A stretch of DNA of 64,000 bases, from assembly GCF_007558865.1 (NCBI RefSeq), contig NZ_VLPK01000001.1, forward strand, positions 1,984,001-2,048,000. The letters are read 5' to 3'. The notes under the pieces were generated by a model. The model saw only the letters and a list, made by a program, of their open reading frames with translations, did no database searches and had not been told where the DNA came from. Positions 43,590 through 51,780 of the stretch are shown in pieces; position 1 is the stretch's first letter; the number at the start of each line of letters is the position of its first letter. The stretch is from Mucilaginibacter corticis (GTDB lineage Bacteria; Bacteroidota; Bacteroidia; Sphingobacteriales; Sphingobacteriaceae). The position numbers and the translations under genes were made by a program.

Positions 43590-43811
43590 ATGCCACAAAG
43601 GTTTAACAATGAGCAGAAATCGCCCCAAAGGCGGTTTCTGCTTATTTTAAGAGCAGCCCTATTCTTTGCTGCAGGGATAACAGTCATTTTATGGGACAAA
43701 GTATTACCAGGCTACGGTTACAAAAAAACTTTGTTTGGTGTCCTGCTTATGATATACGCCATAGTGCGTTTGGTACTTTTGTTAAAAAAAGAAAAGGTTG
43801 ATGAAGAATAG
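43590..43811 (+). CDS. small two-helix membrane protein in the TonB operon
   Basis: A 73-residue protein beginning MPQRFNNEQKSPQRRF, then two hydrophobic segments (ILRAALFFAAGITVILW and TLFGVLLMIYAIVRLVLLL) and a charged tail. The frame is open upstream to 43539, but ATG 43590, two bases after the tonB stop, is the likely start. It overlaps the next gene by eleven bases, so it is translationally coupled. Function is unknown; the position between TonB and the PstS-like lipoprotein suggests a role in this operon's complex. Confidence 0.72.
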   Translation: MPQRFNNEQKSPQRRFLLILRAALFFAAGITVILWDKVLPGYGYKKTLFGVLLMIYAIVRLVLLLKKEKVDEE

Positions 43812-44727
43812 GTTTGTATTTATTTTATTAACTTGTGCTGTGGTTACGGGTTTGCAGTCATGCAAACAGAAACCAGCGGCATCTACCCAGGAAGAAACAG
43901 TTAATACCGGTACAGCCCGCATAGCGGCTGACGAATCTTTTCAACCTATAGTAGAAGAAGAAGCTTACGTTTTTACGCAGTTAAACAGTAATGCCAAGCC
44001 TGTTTTCTCATACCATACAGAAAATAGTGTGTTGCGGCTTTTGCTTAACGATAGTGTAAGGTTTGCGATCTTATCGAAACCTTTAAGTCCGGAAGAAACA
44101 AAGTTGCTGACAAGCCGCACATTGCCACCCGTTACTAACCGTTTTGCTATTGATGCCATAACATTTATTGTAAACCAGGCGTCGGGCGATACGTTAATGA
44201 CCGTGAGCGACATAAAAAAAATGCTTAACGGCCAGACTAAAACAGGTACAGATATCGTTTTTGATAACCCAAACTCAAGTTTGGTAAGGTATTTGAAAGA
44301 GTTTTCGGGTAATAAGGAATTTAAACTAAAAAATATTTTTGCTGTCAAAAATAATAAAGAAGTAATAAGGTATATCAGCCAGCATCCGCAGGCCATTGGC
44401 ATAACCGGCTTTAGCTGGCTTAATGACCCGGACGCCGATTACGCAGATGCGGTAAAAAAAGTTAAAATAGTGGCAGTTAAGGATGAAAATAGTAAAGATG
44501 CCAATCAATACTTCAAACCATCGCAAACAACACTGGCATTAAAACAATATCCTTTTATAAGAGGCCTGTATCTTATAGACTGTACCGGCAAAATGGGCGT
44601 AGCCAGAGGATTTGAACTATTTGTAATGGGCGAGCGGGGACAAAGAATTATTTTGAGATCAGGTTTATTACCGGACTCAATACCACAAAGAGAGATTAAC
44701 TTAAAAAGCACTATATCTAATAATTAA
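43801..44727 (+). CDS. PstS-like substrate-binding lipoprotein
   Basis: The 308-residue precursor starts MKNRFVFILLTCAVVTG and has a lipobox-like LQSC, so it is probably a lipoprotein. Residues ~45-300 resemble PstS-type phosphate-binding proteins (RIAADESFQPIVEEEAYVF, SLVRYLKEFSGNKEF, IGITGFSWLND, KQYPFIRGLYLI). No Pst permease genes are nearby. In Bacteroidota such proteins commonly follow ExbB/D/TonB, so it may be a periplasmic partner, not a phosphate transporter. A TTG one codon upstream at 43798 is possible. Confidence 0.82.
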   Translation: MKNRFVFILLTCAVVTGLQSCKQKPAASTQEETVNTGTARIAADESFQPIVEEEAYVFTQLNSNAKPVFSYHTENSVLRLLLNDSVRFAILSKPLSPEETKLLTSRTLPPVTNRFAIDAITFIVNQASGDTLMTVSDIKKMLNGQTKTGTDIVFDNPNSSLVRYLKEFSGNKEFKLKNIFAVKNNKEVIRYISQHPQAIGITGFSWLNDPDADYADAVKKVKIVAVKDENSKDANQYFKPSQTTLALKQYPFIRGLYLIDCTGKMGVARGFELFVMGERGQRIILRSGLLPDSIPQREINLKSTISNN

Positions 44728-44756
44728 ACATTTATCTAACTAAAATTAAATAAATA

Positions 44757-46517
44757 ATGAAAATGATCAGTAAAATAGCTAAAGTAGCATTAGGGCTGGT
44801 ATTTATCGGATCAGCAGTTTTTGGGCAAAGTCTTGCTGACGCTAAAAAAGCTATTGACGCCGAACAATACCAAAAAGCCAAAGGGATGCTGAAAAACCTT
44901 ACGGTTACACAGCCAACTAACGATGAGAACCTTTTTTACCTGGGATGGGTGTATTTAATACAAGACTATCCTGACTCTGCAAAAGCATCATTTACAAAAG
45001 GTGTTGCTGCTAACGCAAAATCAGCGCTAAACTATGTAGGTTTAGGTGCCGTGGCACTTTCAACAAAAGACGATGCAGGTGCAACATCTAACTTTAACCA
45101 GGCACTTACAGTTGCAGGTAAAAAAGACAGCGCGCCATATTTATATATTGGTAAAGCTTATTTGCTTGACGCTAAAGATGGTAAATTCCCGCCTGCTAAA
45201 GCAAACGCTGCTATTGATGCTTTAAACAAAGGCAAAGCGGTAAATCCTAAAGATGCCGAGATCCAGGTAGTATTAGGTAATGCTTACCGTTCGCAATTAA
45301 ACAGTAACTCTGCCTATGACGCTTACCAGGCAGCTTTAGCGCTTGATCCAAAATCGCCTGCTGCAAATGTGGCTACAGGTGTATTGTGGAGATATGCTGA
45401 TAACTTTGAAGATTCAGAGAAACAATTCCAGGCAGCTATCGCTATCGATCCTAACTATGGCCCCGCTTACCGCGGATTAGCAGAAACAGACCTGACAGAA
45501 GCACAAAGCAATATTAAAGTTGCGTCTGCCAAAGTAAAAGAAGGTGTTGAGAATTATAAAAAATACCTGAGCTTAACAGATGAGTCGCTTGAGTCATTAT
45601 TGCGTTACGCCGACTTCTTGATCAACGCCGGTGATTATGCTACCCTACAAGAAGTAACTACTAAATTATCAAAATCAGCAGCTGTAAATCCAAGAGTATA
45701 TCGTTATTTAGGTTATGCTGCTTATGAAAATAAAGATTATGCCGCTGGTATGACAGCTATGGATAGCTGGTTTGCAAAAGCAGACGCAAGCCGTATTTTA
45801 CCGCGGGATTATTTTTATTTAGGCCGTTTACAGATCGCAAGCGGAAAAGATACAGTAAAAGGTGTTGAAAACCTGAAAAAATCTGCTGCGTTAGATTCTA
45901 CTAAAGCAGAAGATGTTTATACAGAATTAGCTAATATGTATAAAACTAAGCGTAATTGGGCTGAAGCTGCTAAGGCGTATGAGGATTTGATCAGTAAAGT
46001 TCATGGCAAAGCGTTGCTTAACGAGCATTTCTATCTTGGTTTTAGTGATTATTTTGCATTCAGAGGCCAGTCATCTGCCGCAAAAAAAGATCCGTCAATA
46101 AAACCTGACTCGACTCTATTAATAAAGGCTGATTCTGCGTTGAGCTATGTACAGCAAAAAGCCACAACACAACTGTATTATTATCCAATGTACAGGGCCT
46201 ATATAAATGATTATAAGGATGCCGATTTTAAAAACTTTAAAGGTGTCTCAAAACCTTTTTATGATCAGTTAATAACGCTTTTAGGAACCAAAACGCCTTT
46301 AACTGCCGGCGAAAAATCAGCCTTGGCAGAAGCTTATGCTTACATGGGTAATTATGCACAGTATCATGACAAAGATGATGCTAAAGCGCTCGAAAATTTT
46401 ACAAAGGCCCGGGACACCGATCCTAATAATTCTTCGGCCAAGTATTATTTTGACAGCAAGAGCGCGCCTACCCCGCCAGCAACGCCGGCTAAGCCTGCTG
46501 CTCCGAAAAAGAAATAA
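44757..46517 (+). CDS. secreted tetratricopeptide-repeat protein
   Basis: The 586-residue precursor begins MKMISKIAKVALGLVFIGSA and then VFGQ, a signal peptide. The body is a chain of TPR-like helix pairs, for example LFYLGWVYLIQDYPDSAKAS, AYDAYQAALALDPKSPAANV and FQAAIAIDPNYGPAYRGLAE, and the C-terminus is Pro/Ala/Lys-rich (SAPTPPATPAKPAAPKKK). TPR proteins scaffold complexes, and it probably binds periplasmic partners of the TonB system. Last gene of the operon, ending at a strong terminator. Confidence 0.88.
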   Translation: MKMISKIAKVALGLVFIGSAVFGQSLADAKKAIDAEQYQKAKGMLKNLTVTQPTNDENLFYLGWVYLIQDYPDSAKASFTKGVAANAKSALNYVGLGAVALSTKDDAGATSNFNQALTVAGKKDSAPYLYIGKAYLLDAKDGKFPPAKANAAIDALNKGKAVNPKDAEIQVVLGNAYRSQLNSNSAYDAYQAALALDPKSPAANVATGVLWRYADNFEDSEKQFQAAIAIDPNYGPAYRGLAETDLTEAQSNIKVASAKVKEGVENYKKYLSLTDESLESLLRYADFLINAGDYATLQEVTTKLSKSAAVNPRVYRYLGYAAYENKDYAAGMTAMDSWFAKADASRILPRDYFYLGRLQIASGKDTVKGVENLKKSAALDSTKAEDVYTELANMYKTKRNWAEAAKAYEDLISKVHGKALLNEHFYLGFSDYFAFRGQSSAAKKDPSIKPDSTLLIKADSALSYVQQKATTQLYYYPMYRAYINDYKDADFKNFKGVSKPFYDQLITLLGTKTPLTAGEKSALAEAYAYMGNYAQYHDKDDAKALENFTKARDTDPNNSSAKYYFDSKSAPTPPATPAKPAAPKKK

Positions 46518-46532
46518 TAAGTTTAACGAAAT

Positions 46533-46560
46533 AAAAAAGGCCTCAATTGAGGCCTTTTTT
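46533..46560 (+). terminator. perfect palindromic terminator after the TonB operon
   Basis: A 28-base perfect palindrome (arms aaaaaaggcctcaa and ttgaggcctttttt) with a T-run end. It separates the TonB operon from nuoA. Confidence 0.93.
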
Positions 46561-46576
46561 ATTTACGCACCATTTG

Positions 46577-46584
46577 TATATTTG
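46577..46584 (+). promoter_or_regulatory. candidate -7 box of the nuo operon (TATATTTG)
   Basis: A TAnnTTTG match ending five bases before the nuoA ATG at 46590 and 16 bases after the terminator. If this is the promoter, the mRNA is nearly leaderless. Confidence 0.55.
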
Positions 46585-46589
46585 CACCC

Positions 46590-46961
46590 ATGGAAGTACA
46601 AAGTTTACCTGTCAATTATTTACCTATCATTTTTCAGATGATAGTTGCTATTGGGTTTGTGGTTGGTACCATGTTTGTAACACACAAAATTGGCCCTAAG
46701 CGTGTAACTAAAGATAAATTAACCCCATTCGAATCAGGTATCGAAGTTATAGGTAATGCGCGTACACCCATATCTATCAAATACTTTTTGGTGGCTATCC
46801 TGTTTGTACTGTTTGACGTTGAAGTAATATTTATGTACCCGTGGGCAGTAAACTTTAAAGACCTTGGTATGGATGGTATGCTTGAGATGTTTATTTTCAT
46901 GGCTACCCTGTTGCTTGGCTTTATCTACGTTATTAAAAAAGGCGCTTTAAACTGGGATTAA
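46590..46961 (+). CDS. nuoA: NADH-quinone oxidoreductase subunit A
   Basis: NuoA is a small membrane subunit of complex I near the quinone site. The 123-residue protein has three helices, with YLPIIFQMIVAIGFVVGTMF at the N-terminus, the conserved loop FESGIEVIGNARTPISIKYF and DVEVIFMYPWAV. This loop contacts NuoD/NuoH at the quinone cavity. It is the first gene of a run in the order A to N. Confidence 0.96.
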   Translation: MEVQSLPVNYLPIIFQMIVAIGFVVGTMFVTHKIGPKRVTKDKLTPFESGIEVIGNARTPISIKYFLVAILFVLFDVEVIFMYPWAVNFKDLGMDGMLEMFIFMATLLLGFIYVIKKGALNWD

Positions 46962-47067
46962 TTACCGGGGTACACACGGCATATACCCGTTGGATGGTAT
47001 TTGTTTAGAATAATTCTAAATATATTTCCTGTCGTTAATAGTGTACTATATACAATGTTTTTTATCA

Positions 47068-47075
47068 TAAATTTG
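47068..47075 (+). promoter_or_regulatory. candidate -7 box before nuoB (TAAATTTG)
   Basis: A TAnnTTTG match in the 161-base nuoA-nuoB gap, 47 bases before the nuoB ATG. A second promoter within the operon is possible. Confidence 0.4.
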
Positions 47076-47122
47076 CGCTTTCTATCCATTGTTTTGGATA
47101 AGAATTTGTAGTAATAGATTTC

Positions 47123-47665
47123 ATGAGTGATATTCAAATAGTTGGTGCTCCTGCCGGTGTAGAGGGATCAGGATTTTTTGCTACTTCGCTGGATAAAGCG
47201 GTAGGTTTAGCCCGTGCAAATTCTTTATGGCCATTACCTTTTGCAACCTCATGCTGCGGTATTGAGTTTATGGCTACCATGGCTTCACATTATGATTTGT
47301 CAAGATTTGGTGCAGAGCGTTTAAGCTTTTCGCCGCGCCAGGCAGATCTTTTGATGGTTATGGGTACCATAGCCAAAAAAATGGGCCCGGTATTGCGCCA
47401 GGTTTACCTGCAAATGGCCGAGCCGCGCTGGGTTATGGCAGTAGGAGCATGCGCGTCAAGCGGTGGCATATTTGATACTTACTCTGTTTTACAGGGTATA
47501 GATGAAATTATACCGGTTGATGTTTATGTGCCGGGATGCCCGCCACGCCCTGAAGCTATTATTGATGGCTTTATGCATATCCAGGAATTGGTTAAAACAG
47601 AATCAGGCCGCAGGCGTAATTCGCCCGAATACCAAACACTATTAGCTTCATACGGAATTCAGTAA
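47123..47665 (+). CDS. nuoB: NADH-quinone oxidoreductase subunit B
   Basis: NuoB holds the terminal Fe-S cluster N2 that reduces the quinone. In this 180-residue protein the ligands are visible as Cys44 and Cys45 (ATSCCGIEF), Cys110 (GACASSGG) and Cys139 ([10 protein letters not shown]). Overlaps the next start by one base. Confidence 0.98.
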   Translation: MSDIQIVGAPAGVEGSGFFATSLDKAVGLARANSLWPLPFATSCCGIEFMATMASHYDLSRFGAERLSFSPRQADLLMVMGTIAKKMGPVLRQVYLQMAEPRWVMAVGACASSGGIFDTYSVLQGIDEIIPVDVYVPGCPPRPEAIIDGFMHIQELVKTESGRRRNSPEYQTLLASYGIQ

Positions 47666-48168
47666 TGGGTAAAATAACTAACGAAGAGCTTTTAACAAGC
47701 ATCAATAGTAAATTTGAAGGACAAGTAACCGTAGTTGGCGAGCCATATGGCTTACTGACCGTAGAAACCACTCCTGAAAATATCATCGCGCTGTTAAGCT
47801 TTATAAAAAACGACCCGGCCCTTCAATTCATTTTTTTGACAGATATTACGGCCATACATTATCCTGAACAGGAAAAAGCTATCGGCGTAATTTACCATAT
47901 CCACAGCCTTGTAAATAACCTGCGTTTACGCGTTAAGGTGTTTATTGACGGCGTTAATTGCCATATCCCAACTGCAACCACAGTGTGGGAGGGTGCTAAC
48001 TGGATGGAGCGCGAAACGTATGACTTCTTTGGGGTTATATTTGACGGCCACCCGGATTTACGCAGAATATTAAATGTTGACGACATGACGGCCTTCCCGA
48101 TGAGAAAAGAGTTCCCGCTGGAAGATCCTAACCGTGTTGATAAAAAAGATTATTTTTTCGGAAGATAA
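47665..48168 (+). CDS. nuoC: NADH-quinone oxidoreductase subunit C
   Basis: The 30-kDa subunit of the connecting module, here 167 residues and separate from NuoD (in E. coli C and D are fused). The family signature ERETYDFFGVIFDGHPDLRR and the end MRKEFPLEDPNRVDKKDY are present. It starts by overlapping nuoB. Confidence 0.96.
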   Translation: MGKITNEELLTSINSKFEGQVTVVGEPYGLLTVETTPENIIALLSFIKNDPALQFIFLTDITAIHYPEQEKAIGVIYHIHSLVNNLRLRVKVFIDGVNCHIPTATTVWEGANWMERETYDFFGVIFDGHPDLRRILNVDDMTAFPMRKEFPLEDPNRVDKKDYFFGR

Positions 48169-48171
48169 AAG

Positions 48172-49383
48172 ATGCAGAACCATCCGGTATATACAGATAA
48201 CGATCCGCAGAACGAACTATCGACCCTTAACTTAGGGCCAACACACCCGGCTACGCATGGTGTGTTCCAAAACGTACTGCAGTTAGATGGCGAAAGAATT
48301 GTTAGCGGCGTATCTACCATCGGGTACATTCACCGCGCTTTCGAGAAAATTGCCGAACACAGGCCATTTTACCAGATAACCCCATTAACAGACCGCTTAA
48401 ACTATTGCTCGTCGCCTATTAATAATATTGGTTGGCATATGACGGTTGAAAAGCTGTTAGGCATCACCACGCCAAAGCGTGTAGATTATCTGCGCGTAAT
48501 TGTAATGGAGTTGGCCCGTATAGCCGATCACATTGTTTGTAACGGTGTATTGGGTGTTGATACCGGCGCGTTTACAGGTTTCCTGTACATGATGGAATAC
48601 CGCGAATCTATCTACGAAATTTATGAAGAAGTTTGCGGCTCGCGCTTAACTACCAATATTGGCCGGATAGGCGGTTTTGAGCGTAATTTCAATACCATTG
48701 CTTTTGCCAAGCTGCGTAAGTTTTTGGTTGATTTCCCTAAGACATTAAAAGAGTTTGAATCGCTGTTTAACCGTAACCGCATATTTGTCGACCGTACTAA
48801 GGATGTAGCTGCTGTTACTGCCGAAGACGCGTTAGCATATAGCTGGAGCGGCCCGCTGTTGCGTGCTGCCGGTGTAGACTATGATGTAAGGGCCATGAAC
48901 CCGTATTCATCGTACGAAGATTTTGATTTTGAAGTGCCTGTAGGTACTAATGGTGATGTTTATAACCGTTTCTTAGTGCGTAACGAAGAAATGTGGCAAA
49001 GCCTGCGCCTGATAGAGCAGGCATTAGTAAAGCTGGAAAAAGAGCCTAAGGATATTTTCCACGCTGATGTACCTGAATTTTACCTGCCTCCAAAAGAGGA
49101 AGTATACAATAACATGGAAGCCCTGATCTATCACTTTAAAATTGTGATGGGCGAGATACCTACCCCTGCTACCGAAGTGTATCACTCGGTTGAGGGCGCT
49201 AACGGCGAGTTAGGTTTTTACCTGGTGAACGATGGCGGACGCTCGCCTTACCGTTTGCATTTCCGCAGGCCAAGTTTTATTAATTACCAGATGTACGCAC
49301 CCATGAGTAAGGGTATGCTACTGTCTGACGCGATTATTAACATGAGTAGTTTAAACGTTATAGCCGGAGAATTAGATGCTTAG
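48172..49383 (+). CDS. nuoD: NADH-quinone oxidoreductase subunit D
   Basis: The 49-kDa subunit, 403 residues, forms much of the quinone cavity with NuoB. It has LNLGPTHPATHGVFQNVLQL near the N-terminus (with the quinone-head His), ERNRIF-like NRNRIFVDRTKDVA, and GGRSPYRLHFRRPSF at the end. Its C-terminus overlaps nuoE by eight bases. Confidence 0.97.
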   Translation: MQNHPVYTDNDPQNELSTLNLGPTHPATHGVFQNVLQLDGERIVSGVSTIGYIHRAFEKIAEHRPFYQITPLTDRLNYCSSPINNIGWHMTVEKLLGITTPKRVDYLRVIVMELARIADHIVCNGVLGVDTGAFTGFLYMMEYRESIYEIYEEVCGSRLTTNIGRIGGFERNFNTIAFAKLRKFLVDFPKTLKEFESLFNRNRIFVDRTKDVAAVTAEDALAYSWSGPLLRAAGVDYDVRAMNPYSSYEDFDFEVPVGTNGDVYNRFLVRNEEMWQSLRLIEQALVKLEKEPKDIFHADVPEFYLPPKEEVYNNMEALIYHFKIVMGEIPTPATEVYHSVEGANGELGFYLVNDGGRSPYRLHFRRPSFINYQMYAPMSKGMLLSDAIINMSSLNVIAGELDA

Positions 49384-49900
49384 AGTTGAAGATACCGTAC
49401 AAGTTCCGGTTGAATTTTCGGCCGCATTAGTAGCTCAGTTTGATGATATTGTAAGCCGTTATCCTGAAGGTAAGCAAAAATCGGCCTTGTTGCCAATACT
49501 GCACTTAGTGCAGGCTGAATTTGGGTGGACAAGCCCGCAGGCAATGGATAAAGTTGCCGAGTACCTGAAACTGCAGCCTATTGAAGTTTATGAGGTAGCC
49601 TCATTTTACAGCATGTATTTTTTACGCCCGCAAGGTAAATATGTTTTAGAGGTTTGCCGTACCGGGCCATGCTGCCTGGTAGGTGCCGAAAAAATCATGG
49701 ACCATATTGAGCAGCAATTAGGCGTTAAAGAAGGCGAAGTTACTGCCGATGGCCTGTTTAGCTGGCGCGGGGTTGAGTGTTTGGCGGCGTGTGGTTTTGC
49801 ACCTGTCTTGCAAATTGGCCCTGAATATACCTTTTATGAAAAATTGACCAATGAGTCTGTCGATCAGCTGATAGCAGATTTAAAGGCGAGAGGAAAATAA
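49376..49900 (+). CDS. nuoE: NADH-quinone oxidoreductase subunit E
   Basis: NuoE (24-kDa subunit) binds the 2Fe-2S cluster N1a in the NADH-input module. The 174-residue protein has ligands Cys94 and Cys99 (CRTGPC) and Cys135 and Cys139 (CLAAC). The three-helix start and thioredoxin-like domain are of normal length. Two small membrane-protein genes separate it from nuoF. Confidence 0.97.
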   Translation: MLRVEDTVQVPVEFSAALVAQFDDIVSRYPEGKQKSALLPILHLVQAEFGWTSPQAMDKVAEYLKLQPIEVYEVASFYSMYFLRPQGKYVLEVCRTGPCCLVGAEKIMDHIEQQLGVKEGEVTADGLFSWRGVECLAACGFAPVLQIGPEYTFYEKLTNESVDQLIADLKARGK

Positions 49901-49911
49901 TTACAAATGGA

Positions 49912-50091
49912 ATGGACAATGCAAATCTGATATTAGGAGATTCATTATTTGCATTAGGTTTAATTTTAGTGTTTGTAACTGGCGGATTAAAAGAGAACGG
50001 CATTATACTGGTGCCGTTGCTGGTTGTAGCATTTGCCAGTTGTGTGGTAAGACATATTAATTATTATAACGAAACCGGGAGATATTTTTAA
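49912..50091 (+). CDS. 59-residue membrane protein in the nuo operon, copy 1
   Basis: This short gene begins at ATG 49912 (MDNANLILGDSLFALGLILV) and ends HINYYNETGRYF. It has two hydrophobic segments (residues ~5-22 and ~30-46) and no Cys of note except one in ASCVV. It is related to the next gene: both have IL-x-D-x-x-aromatic-A at residues 7-14 and a C-terminal HI-x-YY-x-x-TG motif. A shorter upstream frame (ATG 49907) gives only seven residues. Not recognised as a known complex I subunit. Confidence 0.72.
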   Translation: MDNANLILGDSLFALGLILVFVTGGLKENGIILVPLLVVAFASCVVRHINYYNETGRYF

Positions 50092-50096
50092 AGCGA

Positions 50097-50279
50097 ATGA
50101 CAAGAACGATGATGATATTAAGGGACGTAGCATACGCAATACTTGTAGTATTGTTATTGTTACCTGTAAGCCCGTTGCCATTATCACTTACCGTACGCGT
50201 GCTGATAGCGGCTTTGGCTGTTGCTACACGGGTATGGCAACACATTACTTATTACAAGCAAACCGGTAAAATATACTAA
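50097..50279 (+). CDS. 60-residue membrane protein in the nuo operon, copy 2
   Basis: It starts five bases after the previous stop with MTRTMMILRDVAYAILVVLL and ends HITYYKQTGKIY; two hydrophobic helices again lie in between. Its spacing and shared motifs with copy 1 suggest tandem duplication. nuoF begins one base after its stop, so it is tightly packed in the operon. It could be an accessory or assembly factor of complex I; no family was recognised. Confidence 0.72.
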   Translation: MTRTMMILRDVAYAILVVLLLLPVSPLPLSLTVRVLIAALAVATRVWQHITYYKQTGKIY

Positions 50280-50280
50280 G

Positions 50281-51654
50281 ATGGGACGCAAATTACTTTT
50301 AGAACATATTAACGTACCCGGCATCAACACATTTGATGTGTACCGCTCAAAAGGTGGCTACGCATCTGTTGAGAAAGCTTTGAAGAAACTTACGCCCGAT
50401 GAAGTGGTGGAAGAGGTTAAAAAGTCGGGTTTGCGTGGCCGTGGCGGTGCAGGTTTCCCTACCGGGATGAAATGGGGCTTTTTGGCCAAGCCTGAAGGCG
50501 TTGCCCGTTACCTGGTTTGTAACGCTGACGAATCTGAGCCCGGAACATTTAAAGACCGTTACCTGATGACCCATATCCCTCACTTACTAATTGAGGGAAT
50601 GATAGTAGGCAGTTATGCTTTGGGCGCGGCTGTATCTTACATCTACGTTCGTGGTGAGATGATGCCGCAGATCCGCATCCTTGAAAAAGCCATTGCCGAA
50701 GCTAAAGTAGCAGGTTTCTTAGGAAAAAATATATTAGGCACAGGTTATAGCCTGGAATTATATGTACAGCCGGGTGGTGGTGCATATATCTGCGGGGAAG
50801 AAACCGCGCTTTTAGAATCACTGGAAGGTAAACGTGGTAACCCGCGTATCAAACCGCCATTCCCGGCTATTGCTGGTTTGTATGGCTGCCCTACAGTGGT
50901 AAATAATGTTGAATCAATTGCTGCTGTAGTGCCTATCATAAATGATGGCGGCGAGGAGTATGCTAAAATAGGTATCGGCCGTAGCACAGGTACCAAATTG
51001 ATCTCTGCAGGTGGTAACCTGGTTAAACCCGGTGTTTACGAGATAGACCTTGGGTTGCCTGTTGAAGAATTTTTATACAGCGATGAGTATTGCGGTGGTA
51101 TAGCCAATGGTAAACGCTTAAAAGCGGTTGTTGCAGGCGGATCATCTGTACCTATTCTGCCGGCTAACCTGTTCATGAAAACCATTAACGGCGATGCCCG
51201 CCTGATGAGCTATGAATCTTTGTCAGACGGTGGTTTCGTTAGCGGTAGTATGATGGGTTCAGGCGGTTTCATTGCTTTTGATGAAGACCAGTGTATTGTT
51301 AGAAACACCTGGAACTTTGCCCGTTTTTATCACCATGAAAGCTGCGGACAATGTTCGCCTTGCCGTGAGGGTACAGGATGGATGGAGAAAGTATTGCACC
51401 GTTTAGAGAACGGACATGGCAGCATGAGCGATATGGACCTGTTGGTTGATGTATCTAAAAAGATTGAAGGTAATACCATTTGCCCGCTGGGTGATGCGGC
51501 AGCATGGCCTGTAGCCAGCGCTATTCGCCATTTCAGGGACGAGTTTGAGTGGCACGTGTCGCATGCAAGCGAAGCGGTTACCAGGAATTACGGATTAGCT
51601 CATTATGCTGATCCATTGCCGAAGCCTGAACCGAAACCGGAAGCAACGGCTTAA
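50281..51654 (+). CDS. nuoF: NADH-quinone oxidoreductase subunit F
   Basis: NuoF (51-kDa subunit) binds NADH, FMN and the 4Fe-4S cluster N3. The 457-residue protein has GRGGAGFPTGMKWGF (residues ~53-67), GAYICGEETALLESLEG, and the cluster ligands in ESCGQCSPCREGTGWM with a fourth Cys in NTICPLGD. The open frame extends to 50221, but ATG 50281, right after the small gene, is the real start. Confidence 0.97.
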   Translation: MGRKLLLEHINVPGINTFDVYRSKGGYASVEKALKKLTPDEVVEEVKKSGLRGRGGAGFPTGMKWGFLAKPEGVARYLVCNADESEPGTFKDRYLMTHIPHLLIEGMIVGSYALGAAVSYIYVRGEMMPQIRILEKAIAEAKVAGFLGKNILGTGYSLELYVQPGGGAYICGEETALLESLEGKRGNPRIKPPFPAIAGLYGCPTVVNNVESIAAVVPIINDGGEEYAKIGIGRSTGTKLISAGGNLVKPGVYEIDLGLPVEEFLYSDEYCGGIANGKRLKAVVAGGSSVPILPANLFMKTINGDARLMSYESLSDGGFVSGSMMGSGGFIAFDEDQCIVRNTWNFARFYHHESCGQCSPCREGTGWMEKVLHRLENGHGSMSDMDLLVDVSKKIEGNTICPLGDAAAWPVASAIRHFRDEFEWHVSHASEAVTRNYGLAHYADPLPKPEPKPEATA

Positions 51655-51662
51655 AAAATAAC

Positions 51663-51741
51663 TGTCATTCTGAGCGACAGCGAAGAATCTGCGAATAATG
51701 CAAACGCCGCATGGCAGATGCTTCGTACCCTCAGCATGACA
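51663..51741. repeat. TGTCATTCTGAG palindromic repeat between nuoF and nuoG
   Basis: Outer arms tgtcattctgag (51663-51674) and ctcagcatgaca (51730-51741) pair at 11 of 12 positions; inner cgaagaatctgc and gcagatgcttcg also pair in part. It resembles the element flanking the MFS gene only at its ends (tgtcatt...atgaca). It interrupts an otherwise tight operon. Confidence 0.7.
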
Positions 51742-51780
51742 AGAAGATTAAATAGAAAACTTGACTAAGATAAGGTGTCA

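Noticed and set aside
43801..44727. Phosphate ABC transporter binding protein PstS
   Set aside because: No pstC, pstA or pstB genes are present; its operon is TonB-linked, so the phosphate role is not supported.
49907..49930. Alternative start at ATG 49907 for the small nuo-operon gene
   Set aside because: That frame ends after seven codons; the long hydrophobic frame starts at ATG 49912.
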